A stretch of 64,000 nucleotides of DNA from an uncultured Acetatifactor sp. (GTDB lineage: Bacteria; Bacillota; Clostridia; Lachnospirales; Lachnospiraceae). Shown one piece after another: positions 8,748-16,982 of this stretch. Made by a program: the position numbers and the translations under genes. Every line of letters starts with the position of its first letter. Position 1 is the first letter of the stretch. The DNA is taken from the NCBI GenBank assembly GCA_934402315.1, contig CAKRTS010000008.1, positions 61,794 to 125,793 of the forward strand, read 5' to 3'. The notes beneath the pieces are model-generated. The model saw only the letters and a program-made list of their open reading frames with translations. It ran no database searches and had not been told where the DNA came from.

Positions 8748-9507
8748 TGTCCTCGCCTCCCCTCATGAGAACCGTCACAGAATCACATATCTTGTCAAGC
8801 ATCTCACTTCTTGACATTTCCCCTCTGTAAATCTGATGAAATACCTCGCCGTCCTTGATGAACATTACGCGGTTTGCGTAGCTCGCCGCCACATTGCTGT
8901 GCGTTACCATCAGGATTGTCTGTCCGCTCTCATTGATGCTGCGGAGCTGTCTCAGCAGGTTTGTGGATGCCCTCGAGTCCAATGCACCGGTCGGCTCATC
9001 CGCAAAAAGGATCTGCGGCTGCGAAATCAGCGCTCTTGCCACCGCTGTTCTCTGCTTCTGCCCGCCGGACACCTCATAAGGATATTTCTTCAGAAGCTCC
9101 TCGATACCGAGCTGCTTTGATACCTGATGTACCTTCTCATCCATCTGCCTGATATCCTCACTTGCGAGAACGAGCGGCAGCTTGATATTGTCCTCTATTG
9201 AAAAATTATCCAGAAGATTGAAATCCTGAAAGATAAAGCCAAGATTCTTCCTTCTGAAAATTGCCCTGTCATCATCCTTTAACGTTGCATAGTCCTTCCC
9301 ATCGATCAAAACCTTCCCCGCCGTGGGACGATCCAGACATGCAAGAATATTCAAAAGGGTAGTCTTACCGCTTCCCGATTCTCCCATGATTGCGACGAAC
9401 TCTCCCCGCTCCACTGTAAAATGAACATCCTGCAGGGCAGTGACCTCATTGCCACCGAGCCTTGTCTTATAAACCTTTTTCACATGACTGACCTCTAAAA
9501 TAGCCAT
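8737..9507 (-). CDS. BceA-type ABC transporter ATPase
   Basis: The 256-residue ATPase has Walker A (GESGSGKTT), the signature YEVSGGQKQR, Walker B (ILFADEPTGALDS) and the switch histidine (MVTHS). These are the hallmarks of the MacB/LolD/BceA class. It pairs with the overlapping permease downstream. The start at 9507 has GGGAGC at suitable spacing. A BceR-like operator and a plausible -10 box lie just upstream, so the transporter genes probably have their own inducible promoter, as in the Bacillus bceRS-bceAB arrangement. Confidence 0.9.
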   Translation of the reverse strand: MAILEVSHVKKVYKTRLGGNEVTALQDVHFTVERGEFVAIMGESGSGKTTLLNILACLDRPTAGKVLIDGKDYATLKDDDRAIFRRKNLGFIFQDFNLLDNFSIEDNIKLPLVLASEDIRQMDEKVHQVSKQLGIEELLKKYPYEVSGGQKQRTAVARALISQPQILFADEPTGALDSRASTNLLRQLRSINESGQTILMVTHSNVAASYANRVMFIKDGEVFHQIYRGEMSRSEMLDKICDSVTVLMRGGEDSES

Positions 9508-9536
9508 TCCTTTTGCTCCCTTCCTTTGATGTACCC

Positions 9537-9611
9537 ATCATAACAAAAAAGGAAATGCATTGCCCTCTCATTAGCTTACATTTCCTTTCCGAAATCTTAC
9601 ATTTTTGTAAG
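9537..9611 (-). promoter_or_regulatory. BceR-like operator and inducible promoter of bceAB-type genes
   Basis: CTTACA-TTTT-TGTAAG at 9596-9611 is a perfect palindrome. It matches the TnACA-N4-TGTAA motif described for BceR-type regulators. It overlaps the stop codon of the kinase gene. A further half-site CTTACA lies 21 bases away at 9575-9580, about two helical turns. TATGAT (9542-9537) is a reasonable -10 box with a poor -35 box, as expected of an activated promoter. Confidence 0.7.
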
Positions 9612-10520
9612 GTCAGCCTGATTCACTTTCTCGTACTGCATCAAAATAGTGACCTTTGTTCCCTCATTGACCTTCGACTCGACCGCGATGGAATGCCCGA
9701 GCTTCCTGCATATTTCCCTGCACAGATAAAGACCGAGCCCGCTTGCCTTCTTATCCATTCTGCCGTTATAACCGGTAAAGCCCTTTTCAAAGATTCTCGG
9801 CATGTCCTCCTCTTTGATTCCGATGCCGGTATCGCTGACCACGATCCGCAGGCCGTCCCCGCATTCCTCCCCCGAAATGCTAATCTCTCCGCGCATTGTA
9901 TATTTCAGCGCATTTGACAGCACCTGCTCCAGCACAAAGGAAAGCCACTTTTCGTCCGTCAGCACCTGATAATTCAGCTGTTCCAGCCTAATCGCAAGAT
10001 GCTTATAGATGAATATCGTGGAATATTTCTTCACCACACTCTTCACGATCGCTTCCAGATCACAGTTCTGCAGGATCATGTCATTTGCCATATTTTCATA
10101 GCGCATATAGCCCAGCGCCATCTCCACATAGCCCTCTATCTTTATCAGCTCCTGCCGGCATGCGATTGCAGAAATGTCCTTTGCCTGCAGCAGCACATTC
10201 AGCGCGGAGATCGGCGTCTTGATCTGGTGTGTCCAGAGCACAAAGAAATCCTCTTCCTCCTGATATTTCTGCCATTTCTGCTGATCCCCGGAATCCGGCT
10301 GGTTATTTCTTTCCGCTTCCTTCGCTCTCCGCTCCTTAAATGCCTTATACTGCATCCCCATGGCGAAGAACCAGAAGACAAGATAAAAGCCGGCAATATA
10401 GAAACCGTACTCTATGTTCACGCCATACAAGATCGTTATCACCGCTATCATTGCCAGAAAAAAAGGACAAACACAGAATAATACTATATTTTCCTTTAAA
10501 AAGATCCGCCGTTCAGACAA
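9597..10520 (-). CDS. BceS-type intramembrane-sensing histidine kinase
   Basis: From the TTG at 10520 the protein has 307 residues. It has two membrane helices with almost no extracellular loop near the N-terminus, then a HisKA-like segment with H98 in LWTHQIKTPISAL. An ATPase domain follows, with N box VLSNALKYT, G1 DTGIGI and G2 GLGLYLC. Such kinases detect drugs through the partner BceAB transporter rather than directly. The start is uncertain: another TTG at 10574 would give 325 residues and a longer overlap with the regulator gene. I prefer 10520, which overlaps the regulator stop by only eight bases and follows a G-rich stretch. Confidence 0.85.
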   Translation of the reverse strand: MSERRIFLKENIVLFCVCPFFLAMIAVITILYGVNIEYGFYIAGFYLVFWFFAMGMQYKAFKERRAKEAERNNQPDSGDQQKWQKYQEEEDFFVLWTHQIKTPISALNVLLQAKDISAIACRQELIKIEGYVEMALGYMRYENMANDMILQNCDLEAIVKSVVKKYSTIFIYKHLAIRLEQLNYQVLTDEKWLSFVLEQVLSNALKYTMRGEISISGEECGDGLRIVVSDTGIGIKEEDMPRIFEKGFTGYNGRMDKKASGLGLYLCREICRKLGHSIAVESKVNEGTKVTILMQYEKVNQADLTKM

Positions 10521-11181
10521 TGTACCCCAGCCCTCTCTTCGTCTTGATAAAATCCGTAATTCCCGCTGCCTCAATCTTTTTTCTGAGCCGCGCCATGTTG
10601 ACTGTCAGCGTGTTGTCATCCACAAATTCCTCCGCTCCCCACAATCTCTCCATCATCTCTTCCCGGCCTACGACCTGTCCCTGACGCTCCATGAGTACCT
10701 TCAGCATCAGAAACTCATTTTTGGTGAGCTCCAGCCGTTTTCCCGTGACCGTCGCAGAGGTGTCGTCCAGATTCAGGACCACTTCTCCGCACACCAGCAC
10801 ATGTCTCTCCAGATTCGTGCCGTAGCTTCTGCGCAGAACCGCCTGCAGCTTCGCCGTCAATACCTGCAGGTCAAAGGGCTTGGAAATAAAATCGTCCGCG
10901 CCCATATTCATCGCCATGACAATATTCATGTTGTCATCCGCCGATGAGATGAACACAATCGGAATCCTGGACACCTTCCGTATCTCGCTGCACCAGTAAA
11001 AGCCGTTGTAATACGGAAGCTTGATGTCCAATAAGACAAGATCCGGCTGAAATCGCTGCATTTCCCCTATAATGTCCTCAAAATTTTCCGCACACCGGCA
11101 CTGCATCTGCCAGCCCTTCAAATGCTCTGCAACTGCCCCGGCAATCACAGGATCATCCTCTACCACATATACTCTGTTCAT
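10513..11181 (-). CDS. BceR-type OmpR-family response regulator
   Basis: The 222-residue protein has a receiver domain (acidic D9-D10, phosphoacceptor D52 in LLDIKLPYYNG, K in FISKPFD). An OmpR-type winged helix follows (VTGKRLELTKNEFLMLKVL, VNMARLRKKIE, KRGLGYIV). The receiver motif LPYYNGFYWC is typical of BceR-like regulators. I use the ATG at 11181; the frame extends upstream but crosses the terminator/promoter hairpin at 11233-11283. It is followed by the overlapping kinase gene. The predicted target is the palindrome at 9596-9611. Confidence 0.88.
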   Translation of the reverse strand: MNRVYVVEDDPVIAGAVAEHLKGWQMQCRCAENFEDIIGEMQRFQPDLVLLDIKLPYYNGFYWCSEIRKVSRIPIVFISSADDNMNIVMAMNMGADDFISKPFDLQVLTAKLQAVLRRSYGTNLERHVLVCGEVVLNLDDTSATVTGKRLELTKNEFLMLKVLMERQGQVVGREEMMERLWGAEEFVDDNTLTVNMARLRKKIEAAGITDFIKTKRGLGYIV

Positions 11182-11232
11182 GGTGAACACCCGCCATTTT
11201 TCATGTTTTTCTTTCGGATAAAATACCGCGCC

Positions 11233-11283
11233 AAAAAACAGGCGGTATGCTTTCATCATAACACCTTCCGCCTGTTTCGTCCA
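11233..11283 (-). promoter_or_regulatory. Terminator hairpin carrying the bceRS promoter in its loop
   Basis: Reading leftward, AACAGGCGG (11276-11268) pairs with CCGCCTGTT (11245-11237), followed by a run of T: a rho-independent terminator for the genes upstream. The same stretch contains TGGACG (11283-11278), 17 bases, and TATGAT (11260-11255). That promoter would start transcription within the right arm and so escape the hairpin. Confidence 0.6.
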
Positions 11284-11380
11284 TGACCAGCTATAGTCTT
11301 TCACTCATCCCTTACTCAGCTTTGGGCTTTCGCATATCTTTTTCAGGCAGACTCCCTTCTGTCCAGTCGTTTTCCTATCA

Positions 11381-11791
11381 TTACCGGAAAATCCTTGCAA
11401 ATTCCATGACGATAATCTTCAGCATCACACCGCCGGACATAATATAGAACCAGACCTCGCGCGCATGCTGTGACTTTGCGATGGGTGTTGCAACCGCCGC
11501 AATGATAATAATGGCAGCTCCGATGCATCCGATCAGATTAGGAATACTTACGAGCGGAAAGATGCCCGGTGCACAGCTGCCGTCGATTGCCGACTGAATC
11601 GTTTTATCCAGTCCGTCCCTTGCTGCCGCCAGGCAGCATATGACGAGACCATACGCCAGCACAAACAGGCTCCTGCGTCCCCAGAAGTTTATGCTTCCCC
11701 TGTTCCAGATGGAATAGCCGATAAAGCCGACCAGAGATACTATCATAACTGTTGTTATTGTCGTCACTGTGTTTCCAAAATAAAGTTTCAT
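11381..11791 (-). CDS. Small four-helix membrane protein
   Basis: The 136-residue protein has four predicted membrane helices (about 8-27, 40-58, 78-102 and 113-130) and short loops. I do not recognise a named family. Its ATG overlaps the stop of the flavodoxin gene (ATGA), so it is translationally coupled to it. A role linked to that redox protein is plausible but unproven. Confidence 0.7.
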   Translation of the reverse strand: MKLYFGNTVTTITTVMIVSLVGFIGYSIWNRGSINFWGRRSLFVLAYGLVICCLAAARDGLDKTIQSAIDGSCAPGIFPLVSIPNLIGCIGAAIIIIAAVATPIAKSQHAREVWFYIMSGGVMLKIIVMEFARIFR

Positions 11792-12315
11792 CCCTCTTTG
11801 CCCCCCTGCTGTTCTCTATTCCGCGCCCAATCAATCACCGCTTTCAGATTTTCAAACCGGACACGTTTTCCACCATTCATCATCATATCCAGCATGTCGT
11901 CTTCTTCCGGAGTGCGATCCGCCTTATCTGCCAATGCCTTTCCTGCCGTTTTTACCATCATGCTCATCATCAGCTTATATGCGCCACGAAGCTTCGCCAC
12001 GTCAAAGTTTCCCTGTAACGTGAACAACGGAATAGAGTCCGGGATCGCATTCTTTTCCCTGATCTCCTTCACCTGTGCTCCGGTCTGTCCCATGCCGACA
12101 GCACACACAGCAAGAACCTTATATCTCTTTACACTGTCCGCATACCCCTTGATATTACTTGCCATGACCCATCCAAGATAAAGGATCTCCGCCCCTGTAG
12201 GCACGCCTTTCTTTGCTTCATCAGCACTATAAACAGATACTCTTAACTCATGTCCCAACATTTTGGCATATTGGGCAGTACTACCAGTATTTGATGTATA
12301 AACAATCGCCTTCAT
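11788..12315 (-). CDS. Flavodoxin-family protein
   Basis: The 175-residue protein begins with a flavodoxin-type phosphate-binding loop (YTSNTGSTAQYAKML), which binds the FMN phosphate. Further alpha/beta segments such as ILYLGWVMASNIKGY and KVLAVCAVGMGQTGAQV follow. It resembles flavodoxin-like reductase or protoporphyrinogen-oxidase-type (HemG-like) proteins more than short electron-carrier flavodoxins. The ATG at 12315 is preceded by AGGAGG nine bases away. It sits between a TetR regulator and a membrane protein on the same strand, which looks like a small regulated unit. Confidence 0.78.
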   Translation of the reverse strand: MKAIVYTSNTGSTAQYAKMLGHELRVSVYSADEAKKGVPTGAEILYLGWVMASNIKGYADSVKRYKVLAVCAVGMGQTGAQVKEIREKNAIPDSIPLFTLQGNFDVAKLRGAYKLMMSMMVKTAGKALADKADRTPEEDDMLDMMMNGGKRVRFENLKAVIDWARNREQQGGKEG

Positions 12316-12328
12316 TTCATTTGTCCTC

Positions 12329-12946
12329 CTAAGACAGTCTCTTATGTATCTCAGCAAAATGATCCACATGGTGTTCAAGAAGCTCAATCACCTTTTGCCT
12401 GTCATCTGTACCATCATAAATGCTATAGAGCAAAAAGATCGGTCCATAAAAATCAAGCGCCAGCTGCCTGGCTTCCCCGGCATCTTCCAGAAGTCCTGCA
12501 AACAATGTCTCTATGTAAGCCAGCGGACCATCTGCCAGATAATTCTGATAAAGTGCTGTCAGCTGCGGATCTCTGTACTGTTCCAACGTCAGCATCTTCC
12601 GGAAACAGCATGGAAATTCTTCCTCCGTCCAATGAAGAAACTGTATTTTTGTAAACTGCCTGATCTTGTCGAACGCAGTGCCTTTGTATCCGGCGATCAC
12701 ATCCTCCATTTTTCCTTCAGGCATCTCATATTGCTTTACTCTTTCCCTATCCATCTCGTTCATTTTATCTACGATGCTGTCCAGAATCTCCTGTTTGCTC
12801 TTATAATGTTTGTACAACGCTGCTTTGGTAACTCCAAGTCTAGCCGCAATATCATTCATGGAAGTTCCCATATAACCGCTCTGGGAAAAGAGTTTTAGCG
12901 CTTCTTCCAAGATTCTTGCCTTTGTGTTCTTCTCTCTGCTTTCCAT
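12329..12946 (-). CDS. TetR-family transcriptional regulator
   Basis: The 205-residue protein has a TetR N-terminal domain (ARILEEALKLFSQSGY, then the recognition helix TKAALYKHYKSKQEI) and a helical ligand-binding C-terminal domain. I use the second ATG at 12946 because the first one abuts the AGGAGG. It lies 13 bases upstream of the flavodoxin gene, so it probably controls that unit and itself. The ligand is unknown. Confidence 0.85.
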   Translation of the reverse strand: MESREKNTKARILEEALKLFSQSGYMGTSMNDIAARLGVTKAALYKHYKSKQEILDSIVDKMNEMDRERVKQYEMPEGKMEDVIAGYKGTAFDKIRQFTKIQFLHWTEEEFPCCFRKMLTLEQYRDPQLTALYQNYLADGPLAYIETLFAGLLEDAGEARQLALDFYGPIFLLYSIYDGTDDRQKVIELLEHHVDHFAEIHKRLS

Positions 12947-12969
12947 CTGCATCCTCCTTGATTGAGGTG

Positions 12970-14082
12970 TTATCTCAGACCGACCGTTTCCATAATTGCC
13001 TCAATGCTCTCCACGGGAGCATCGCTCCAAGGATATGCGGCATCGCCACACCCTGCGGATTCCAGAAGCTCCACTGCATCAGCCTTCTCTCCAATCAACT
13101 TCTGATATGCCTCATCCACGGCCGTCAGTTTCTCTGAGAAGGCAACCTGCTCGTCATTTCCCTTATCCGACAGCCATGCAACCGTAGCATCCTTAATCTC
13201 CTGCGGATCAAGTCCTGTTGTCGTTCCCCAGTCCAACAATTTTACGGCTGACTGTACTGCTGTCATATAAGCGCCTGTGGTTCCTACTGATGTGTTTTGA
13301 TTGATTTCATCAAGAATCGGCAGTTGTATGGAAGAATCATTTCCACTGTCTCCGGTCGCCTGCTTCCTCTCAAACGGCAGCAATTCTAACTGCTGGTAAG
13401 AGGTCGCCTCCGTTGCATACCCAAGATCCGACAGGGCTCCATTACTCAGGCTCAGTGTAGTATCAAAGCTGTCAGCAGCTCCGCTTGAACCCTGATTCGC
13501 AAATAAACCGGAACCCGCATAATAATATCTGTCACGCTCTCCGCTGGTGAATATCTGAACCGTGCCTCCGTTTCCATCCAGACCATACAGGTCAAATATC
13601 AGCTTCCCAAAGAATTCATCTGTAACCTTCGCTGTTGTGCCAATTAACAGCTCTGCCGTGCCGTTCCCGTCAATATCCTTAATCGCATACCCGATGTTTT
13701 CAAACGGATCCTCTCCATAGCAGTCTGCAATCATATAGTTCAGATTCTGATCCCACAGCTTCTGACCTGCCCATTGCTCCGACAGGGCTGTCGAATAGCC
13801 GGAAATAATCTCATTGTAAGCAGCTGTTGCTTCACTCTCCGATACAGATGGGGCTTGTTCTTTTGTTTCTGTTGAAGGCTCTTCTGTTCCTAAATCCGCC
13901 GGGGACTCTTCCGTTGCTGAGTCGTCCGTTGCAGGTTCCCGGGTTTCTGAACTTGTCTCAATTTCTTCAGAAGCCTGTTCTGTCTGTAACGTCGAACTCC
14001 CTTCATTTAATGCATTACCCTCTCCGCAGGCACATAAGGTTACCACCATTGCTACTAAAGCTACTACTGTCTTTTTTTTCAT
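12970..14082 (-). CDS. Lipoprotein with acidic linker
   Basis: The 370-residue protein has a lipoprotein signal peptide (MKKKTVVALVAMVVTLCAC, with the second Cys as the likely lipidation site). A Ser/Thr/Glu-rich linker runs to about residue 80, and a folded domain follows. That domain contains YAIKDIDGNGTAELLIG, an FG-GAP/dockerin-like calcium-binding loop common in clostridial lipoproteins. The ATG at 14082 follows GGAGG at eight bases. I infer a cell-surface anchored protein of unknown function. It precedes the TetR gene on the same strand with a 23-base gap. Confidence 0.75.
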   Translation of the reverse strand: MKKKTVVALVAMVVTLCACGEGNALNEGSSTLQTEQASEEIETSSETREPATDDSATEESPADLGTEEPSTETKEQAPSVSESEATAAYNEIISGYSTALSEQWAGQKLWDQNLNYMIADCYGEDPFENIGYAIKDIDGNGTAELLIGTTAKVTDEFFGKLIFDLYGLDGNGGTVQIFTSGERDRYYYAGSGLFANQGSSGAADSFDTTLSLSNGALSDLGYATEATSYQQLELLPFERKQATGDSGNDSSIQLPILDEINQNTSVGTTGAYMTAVQSAVKLLDWGTTTGLDPQEIKDATVAWLSDKGNDEQVAFSEKLTAVDEAYQKLIGEKADAVELLESAGCGDAAYPWSDAPVESIEAIMETVGLR

Positions 14083-14129
14083 AATCTCATCCTCCATCGA
14101 TTGAACCAGTTTCAGTAATCTCCAATGTT

Positions 14130-14957
14130 CTATCTCTTAATGTGTTCCTTTAGCTCATGCACAAAGAAATAAACTTTTTCTGACCATTGCCAGACATCCA
14201 GTTTCTCATGCTCTAAGCAATAAGCTCTATCCGTCAGATTTTCAGGCAGGATTGCCATAATCTGTTCTTTATACTCTGACGGAATTATAATCACAAATAC
14301 ATAGTCTGCCAGTTTTACCTCATCTTTCACCTTAATTGGCAAAAAGCCATCATGTACCGCCTGCGGATGTTTTTCCAGCTCATCATACTTAAAGTAAAAT
14401 CGCACTCCCGGTGTGAATCCGGGTCCCATTTCCTCTGCACTTGGACTTCTTCCCAGCTTTCTCTCCATTACCAGCCTGTCTCCCGCCTGACAGTTTCCCC
14501 ACGAAAACATGACATAGTGAAAAAAGTCCAGCGGATCATTCGCAGCATTTCTTCCCTCTTTCTGCAATACAGTGTCCGGGAGTTTCCTCGCATTTACAGC
14601 AGAAAGCAACGACCCACATTTTATGATGGAAATTGCATTTTCCAAAGGTGCGGTATGACATACCAGATCTGTCATACACCCTCCACGGGCTGTGCACGCA
14701 GTACATTCTCTGATGATTTCGGGTCTGCGGACATCTCTGTATTTGTCCGGACTTCGTATTTCCTCCCGGACATAATCCAGAATATCCTGCCGGTCTGCTG
14801 TTATCTCACAGTCCCTTCCATTGGCTTTCTCATAATTTATAAAATCAATAATATCCTTCATCTCGTTATCGCTTACCGCCGGATAATCAGATAACGCCTT
14901 ATAAAAAACACCATCCCATACTTCTGAGAATTCATGTTTACCAATATCTATTTTCAT
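14130..14957 (-). CDS. Unknown protein, intact copy of a duplicated gene
   Basis: The 275-residue soluble protein is not a family I can name. It has a helical N-terminal part (about 1-75), then a Cys cluster (ECTACTARGGC, C-x2-C-x5-C, possibly metal-binding). A conserved core begins MTDLVCHTAPLENAISIIK. The pattern of a His-containing strand, then ENAISIIKCGSLLSA, then later beta segments recalls ADP-ribosyltransferase-like folds. This is only a guess. A related, broken copy lies directly upstream. Its promoter (15018-15046) is a perfect consensus with TetR-like operators, so it is probably tightly regulated. Confidence 0.65.
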   Translation of the reverse strand: MKIDIGKHEFSEVWDGVFYKALSDYPAVSDNEMKDIIDFINYEKANGRDCEITADRQDILDYVREEIRSPDKYRDVRRPEIIRECTACTARGGCMTDLVCHTAPLENAISIIKCGSLLSAVNARKLPDTVLQKEGRNAANDPLDFFHYVMFSWGNCQAGDRLVMERKLGRSPSAEEMGPGFTPGVRFYFKYDELEKHPQAVHDGFLPIKVKDEVKLADYVFVIIIPSEYKEQIMAILPENLTDRAYCLEHEKLDVWQWSEKVYFFVHELKEHIKR

Positions 14958-14997
14958 TTACCCTTTTGCTCCGATCTGTTACAACAGTGTTAAATTG

Positions 14998-15046
14998 GTT
15001 ACCTATCGGTTACTTATATTATAGTGACCGATAGGTAACTTGTCAA
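14998..15046 (-). promoter_or_regulatory. Consensus promoter with paired TetR-like operators
   Basis: On the minus strand TTGACA (15046-15041) and TATAAT (15023-15018) are 17 bases apart, a perfect sigma-A promoter. GTTACCTATCGGT (14998-15010) is the exact reverse complement of 15027-15039. Each arm extends to a 16-base near-palindrome of the form GTnACC-N4-GGTnAC, so there are two operator-like sites, one between -35 and -10 and one after -10. A TetR-type repressor is likely. Confidence 0.7.
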
Positions 15047-15064
15047 TATTTATATTTCCTTCTT

Positions 15065-15735
15065 CTAATGTTTTGCCACCTCATGTACAAAGGAATATAC
15101 TTTTTCTGACCACTGCCATACATCAAGTTTTTCATGACTTAAACAAAATGCTCTGTCTGACAACTGTTCCGACATAACTTTAATTATTGCTTTCTTATAT
15201 TCAGATGGAATGATAATCATATACACATAATCAGCCAGCTTCACCTCATCTTTTACCTTAATTGGTAAAAGGCCATCATGTACAGCCTGCGGATGCTTAT
15301 CTAAATCATCGTACTTAAAGTAAAAGCGCACCCCAGGCGTAAAGCCTGCACCCATCTCATCCGGTGACGGGCTTCTTCCCAGCTTTCTCTCCATTACCAA
15401 TCTGTCTCCTGCCGGACAGTTTCCCCACGAAAACCTGACATAATGGAAAAAATCTGTCGGATCATTCGCTGCATCTCCGTCTTCCTGCTGTGAAACAGTA
15501 TCCGAAAGTTTGCTTGTATTTACAGCAGCTAACAGAGAACCACACTTTAAAATAGAAATTGCATTTTCTAATGATGCCGTATGGCACACCAAATCTGTCA
15601 TACAGCCGCCCCTCGCTGTGCACGCAGTACATTCTCTGATGATTTCAGGTCTGCTGTTATCTCACAGTCCCTTCCATTGGCTTTCTCATAATTTATAACT
15701 TCTGAGAATTCATGTTTACCAATATCTGTTTTCAT
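15065..15735 (-). pseudogene. Broken second copy of the 14130-14957 gene
   Basis: The copy starts at 15735 with MKTDIGKHEFSEV. It then lacks 26 codons present in the intact copy, resumes with INYEKANGRDCEITAD, and then loses a second, out-of-frame segment. The first frame stops at the TGA 15600-15598. The core restarts at an overlapping ATG (15601), giving 178 residues that align with the C-terminal two thirds of the intact protein. The core is well preserved, and the ATGA overlap could allow re-initiation, so a truncated product may still be made. Confidence 0.7.
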
Positions 15736-15747
15736 TTTTCAACTTCC

Positions 15748-16161
15748 TTAATCCATGCAATGCTTGTATAAAAATCCTTTCAAAATGAACAGTAAAAATG
15801 CCAGTGCTGTAGCATATGTTTCTCCTGTCAATGACAGAAACAGAACTGCCAAAATACTGAGTGACATCGAAACTGTCAGCTTCATTTTTTGTACTTTTGT
15901 TATCTTCAGCTGTACAAGTACAATCTCTATTATTCCGATTACAATTAACAAAAGAAACATTCCCCAGTAAATCACCCGGTTGAACGCCGTTGTTTCTGTA
16001 TAGGCAATCAGATTCACGGACGAAATAAATCCATCCATTGATTTCGGGTACAGCGGCAGAACAATCAGCAGAAAATAAAAGAGATCAATCGCTCCTGCCA
16101 GTTCTTCCTGTGTTAATCCTCTGCTCTTTCTTAATTCCTGAAGTTTTTCATGAAATTCCAT
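15748..16161 (-). CDS. XRE-type N-terminus fused by deletion to a membrane domain
   Basis: The 137-residue frame starts at 16161 after GGAGG. It begins as an XRE regulator (MEFHEKLQELRKSRGLTQEE) but breaks off after the first helices, before the recognition helix. From residue 25 it continues as a hydrophobic domain with about four helices. Intact relatives are regulators with a full helix-turn-helix and a C-terminal membrane part. An in-frame internal deletion is the simplest reading. The product cannot bind DNA in the usual way, so it may be non-functional or may act only as a membrane fragment. Confidence 0.6.
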   Translation of the reverse strand: MEFHEKLQELRKSRGLTQEELAGAIDLFYFLLIVLPLYPKSMDGFISSVNLIAYTETTAFNRVIYWGMFLLLIVIGIIEIVLVQLKITKVQKMKLTVSMSLSILAVLFLSLTGETYATALAFLLFILKGFLYKHCMD

Positions 16162-16191
16162 GACAGAGCCTCCGTCCGTTCCCACTCCCTG

Positions 16192-16851
16192 TTATTTGCC
16201 ATCGCATAGCAGCAATACGCTTGCTTTATATAGGCAGAATAAGCCTGCGCTCAAAATAACGGCGCCTACAATATCCGTAAACCAATGTACTCCGGCAATC
16301 AGTCTTCCAATCACCATAAATGCCGAAAATGCAATCGTCAAAACACCTATTATTCTTTTTACTGTCAGACTTGTAACTCTGCGATTAACCTGAAAAATCA
16401 ATGTCGGCATAACACTTAATACAAGCAGCGTTGTGGACGACGGATAGGATGCTTCCAGTATTCCTTCGATCAAAATCGGTCTGTAATTGATCGGAATCAT
16501 TTCAAAAATCAAATAGCCGAAAATTACAACCACATAATAAATTCCAAGGAATATGAGATCTCTGTCCACTTTAAAAAGGCTTCTTCTTTTCATCAGCTGG
16601 CATAAACCATTTCCACCGAATACTATGCATACAAATATCGGGACCAGACCTGCCCAGTCTGTAATGGTATAGATTGACAAATGCACTCCTGTAACGCTGT
16701 GAAACCAGCCGTTAAAAGTAGCAAATCCAATATCTGTCTCTCCCTGTCCCGCAGGCTGCACATCCACCCTTTGTATGAGCCATGTCCAGATGGCAAATGT
16801 CGCAAGCAGTACACCTCCTGAAATCAATTGTTTCTTTCCATTTTTCTTCAT
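16192..16851 (-). CDS. PAP2-family membrane phosphatase
   Basis: The 219-residue protein has about six membrane helices and two recognisable parts of the PAP2 (type 2 phosphatidic acid phosphatase) active site: SYPSSTTLL and RLIAGVHWFTDIVGA. The latter supplies the conserved Arg, His and Asp. Family members dephosphorylate lipid phosphates such as undecaprenyl pyrophosphate or phosphatidic acid at the membrane. The substrate here is unknown. AAGGTGA precedes the ATG. Confidence 0.82.
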   Translation of the reverse strand: MKKNGKKQLISGGVLLATFAIWTWLIQRVDVQPAGQGETDIGFATFNGWFHSVTGVHLSIYTITDWAGLVPIFVCIVFGGNGLCQLMKRRSLFKVDRDLIFLGIYYVVVIFGYLIFEMIPINYRPILIEGILEASYPSSTTLLVLSVMPTLIFQVNRRVTSLTVKRIIGVLTIAFSAFMVIGRLIAGVHWFTDIVGAVILSAGLFCLYKASVLLLCDGK

Positions 16852-16982
16852 TTCGTTTCACCTTCCTTTGTCTTATTGCCTGACGGCTGACTGGAAGGTA
16901 ACACAAGCTCTGAAAAAAAGTAAGAAACGCTCTGTCACATATGCGACACGATTCGTAACATCCGCTAAAATGCGGGATATTA

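Noticed and set aside
11182..11304. Longer N-terminus of the BceR-like regulator
   Set aside because: The extra codons lie over the terminator/promoter hairpin and do not resemble a receiver domain.
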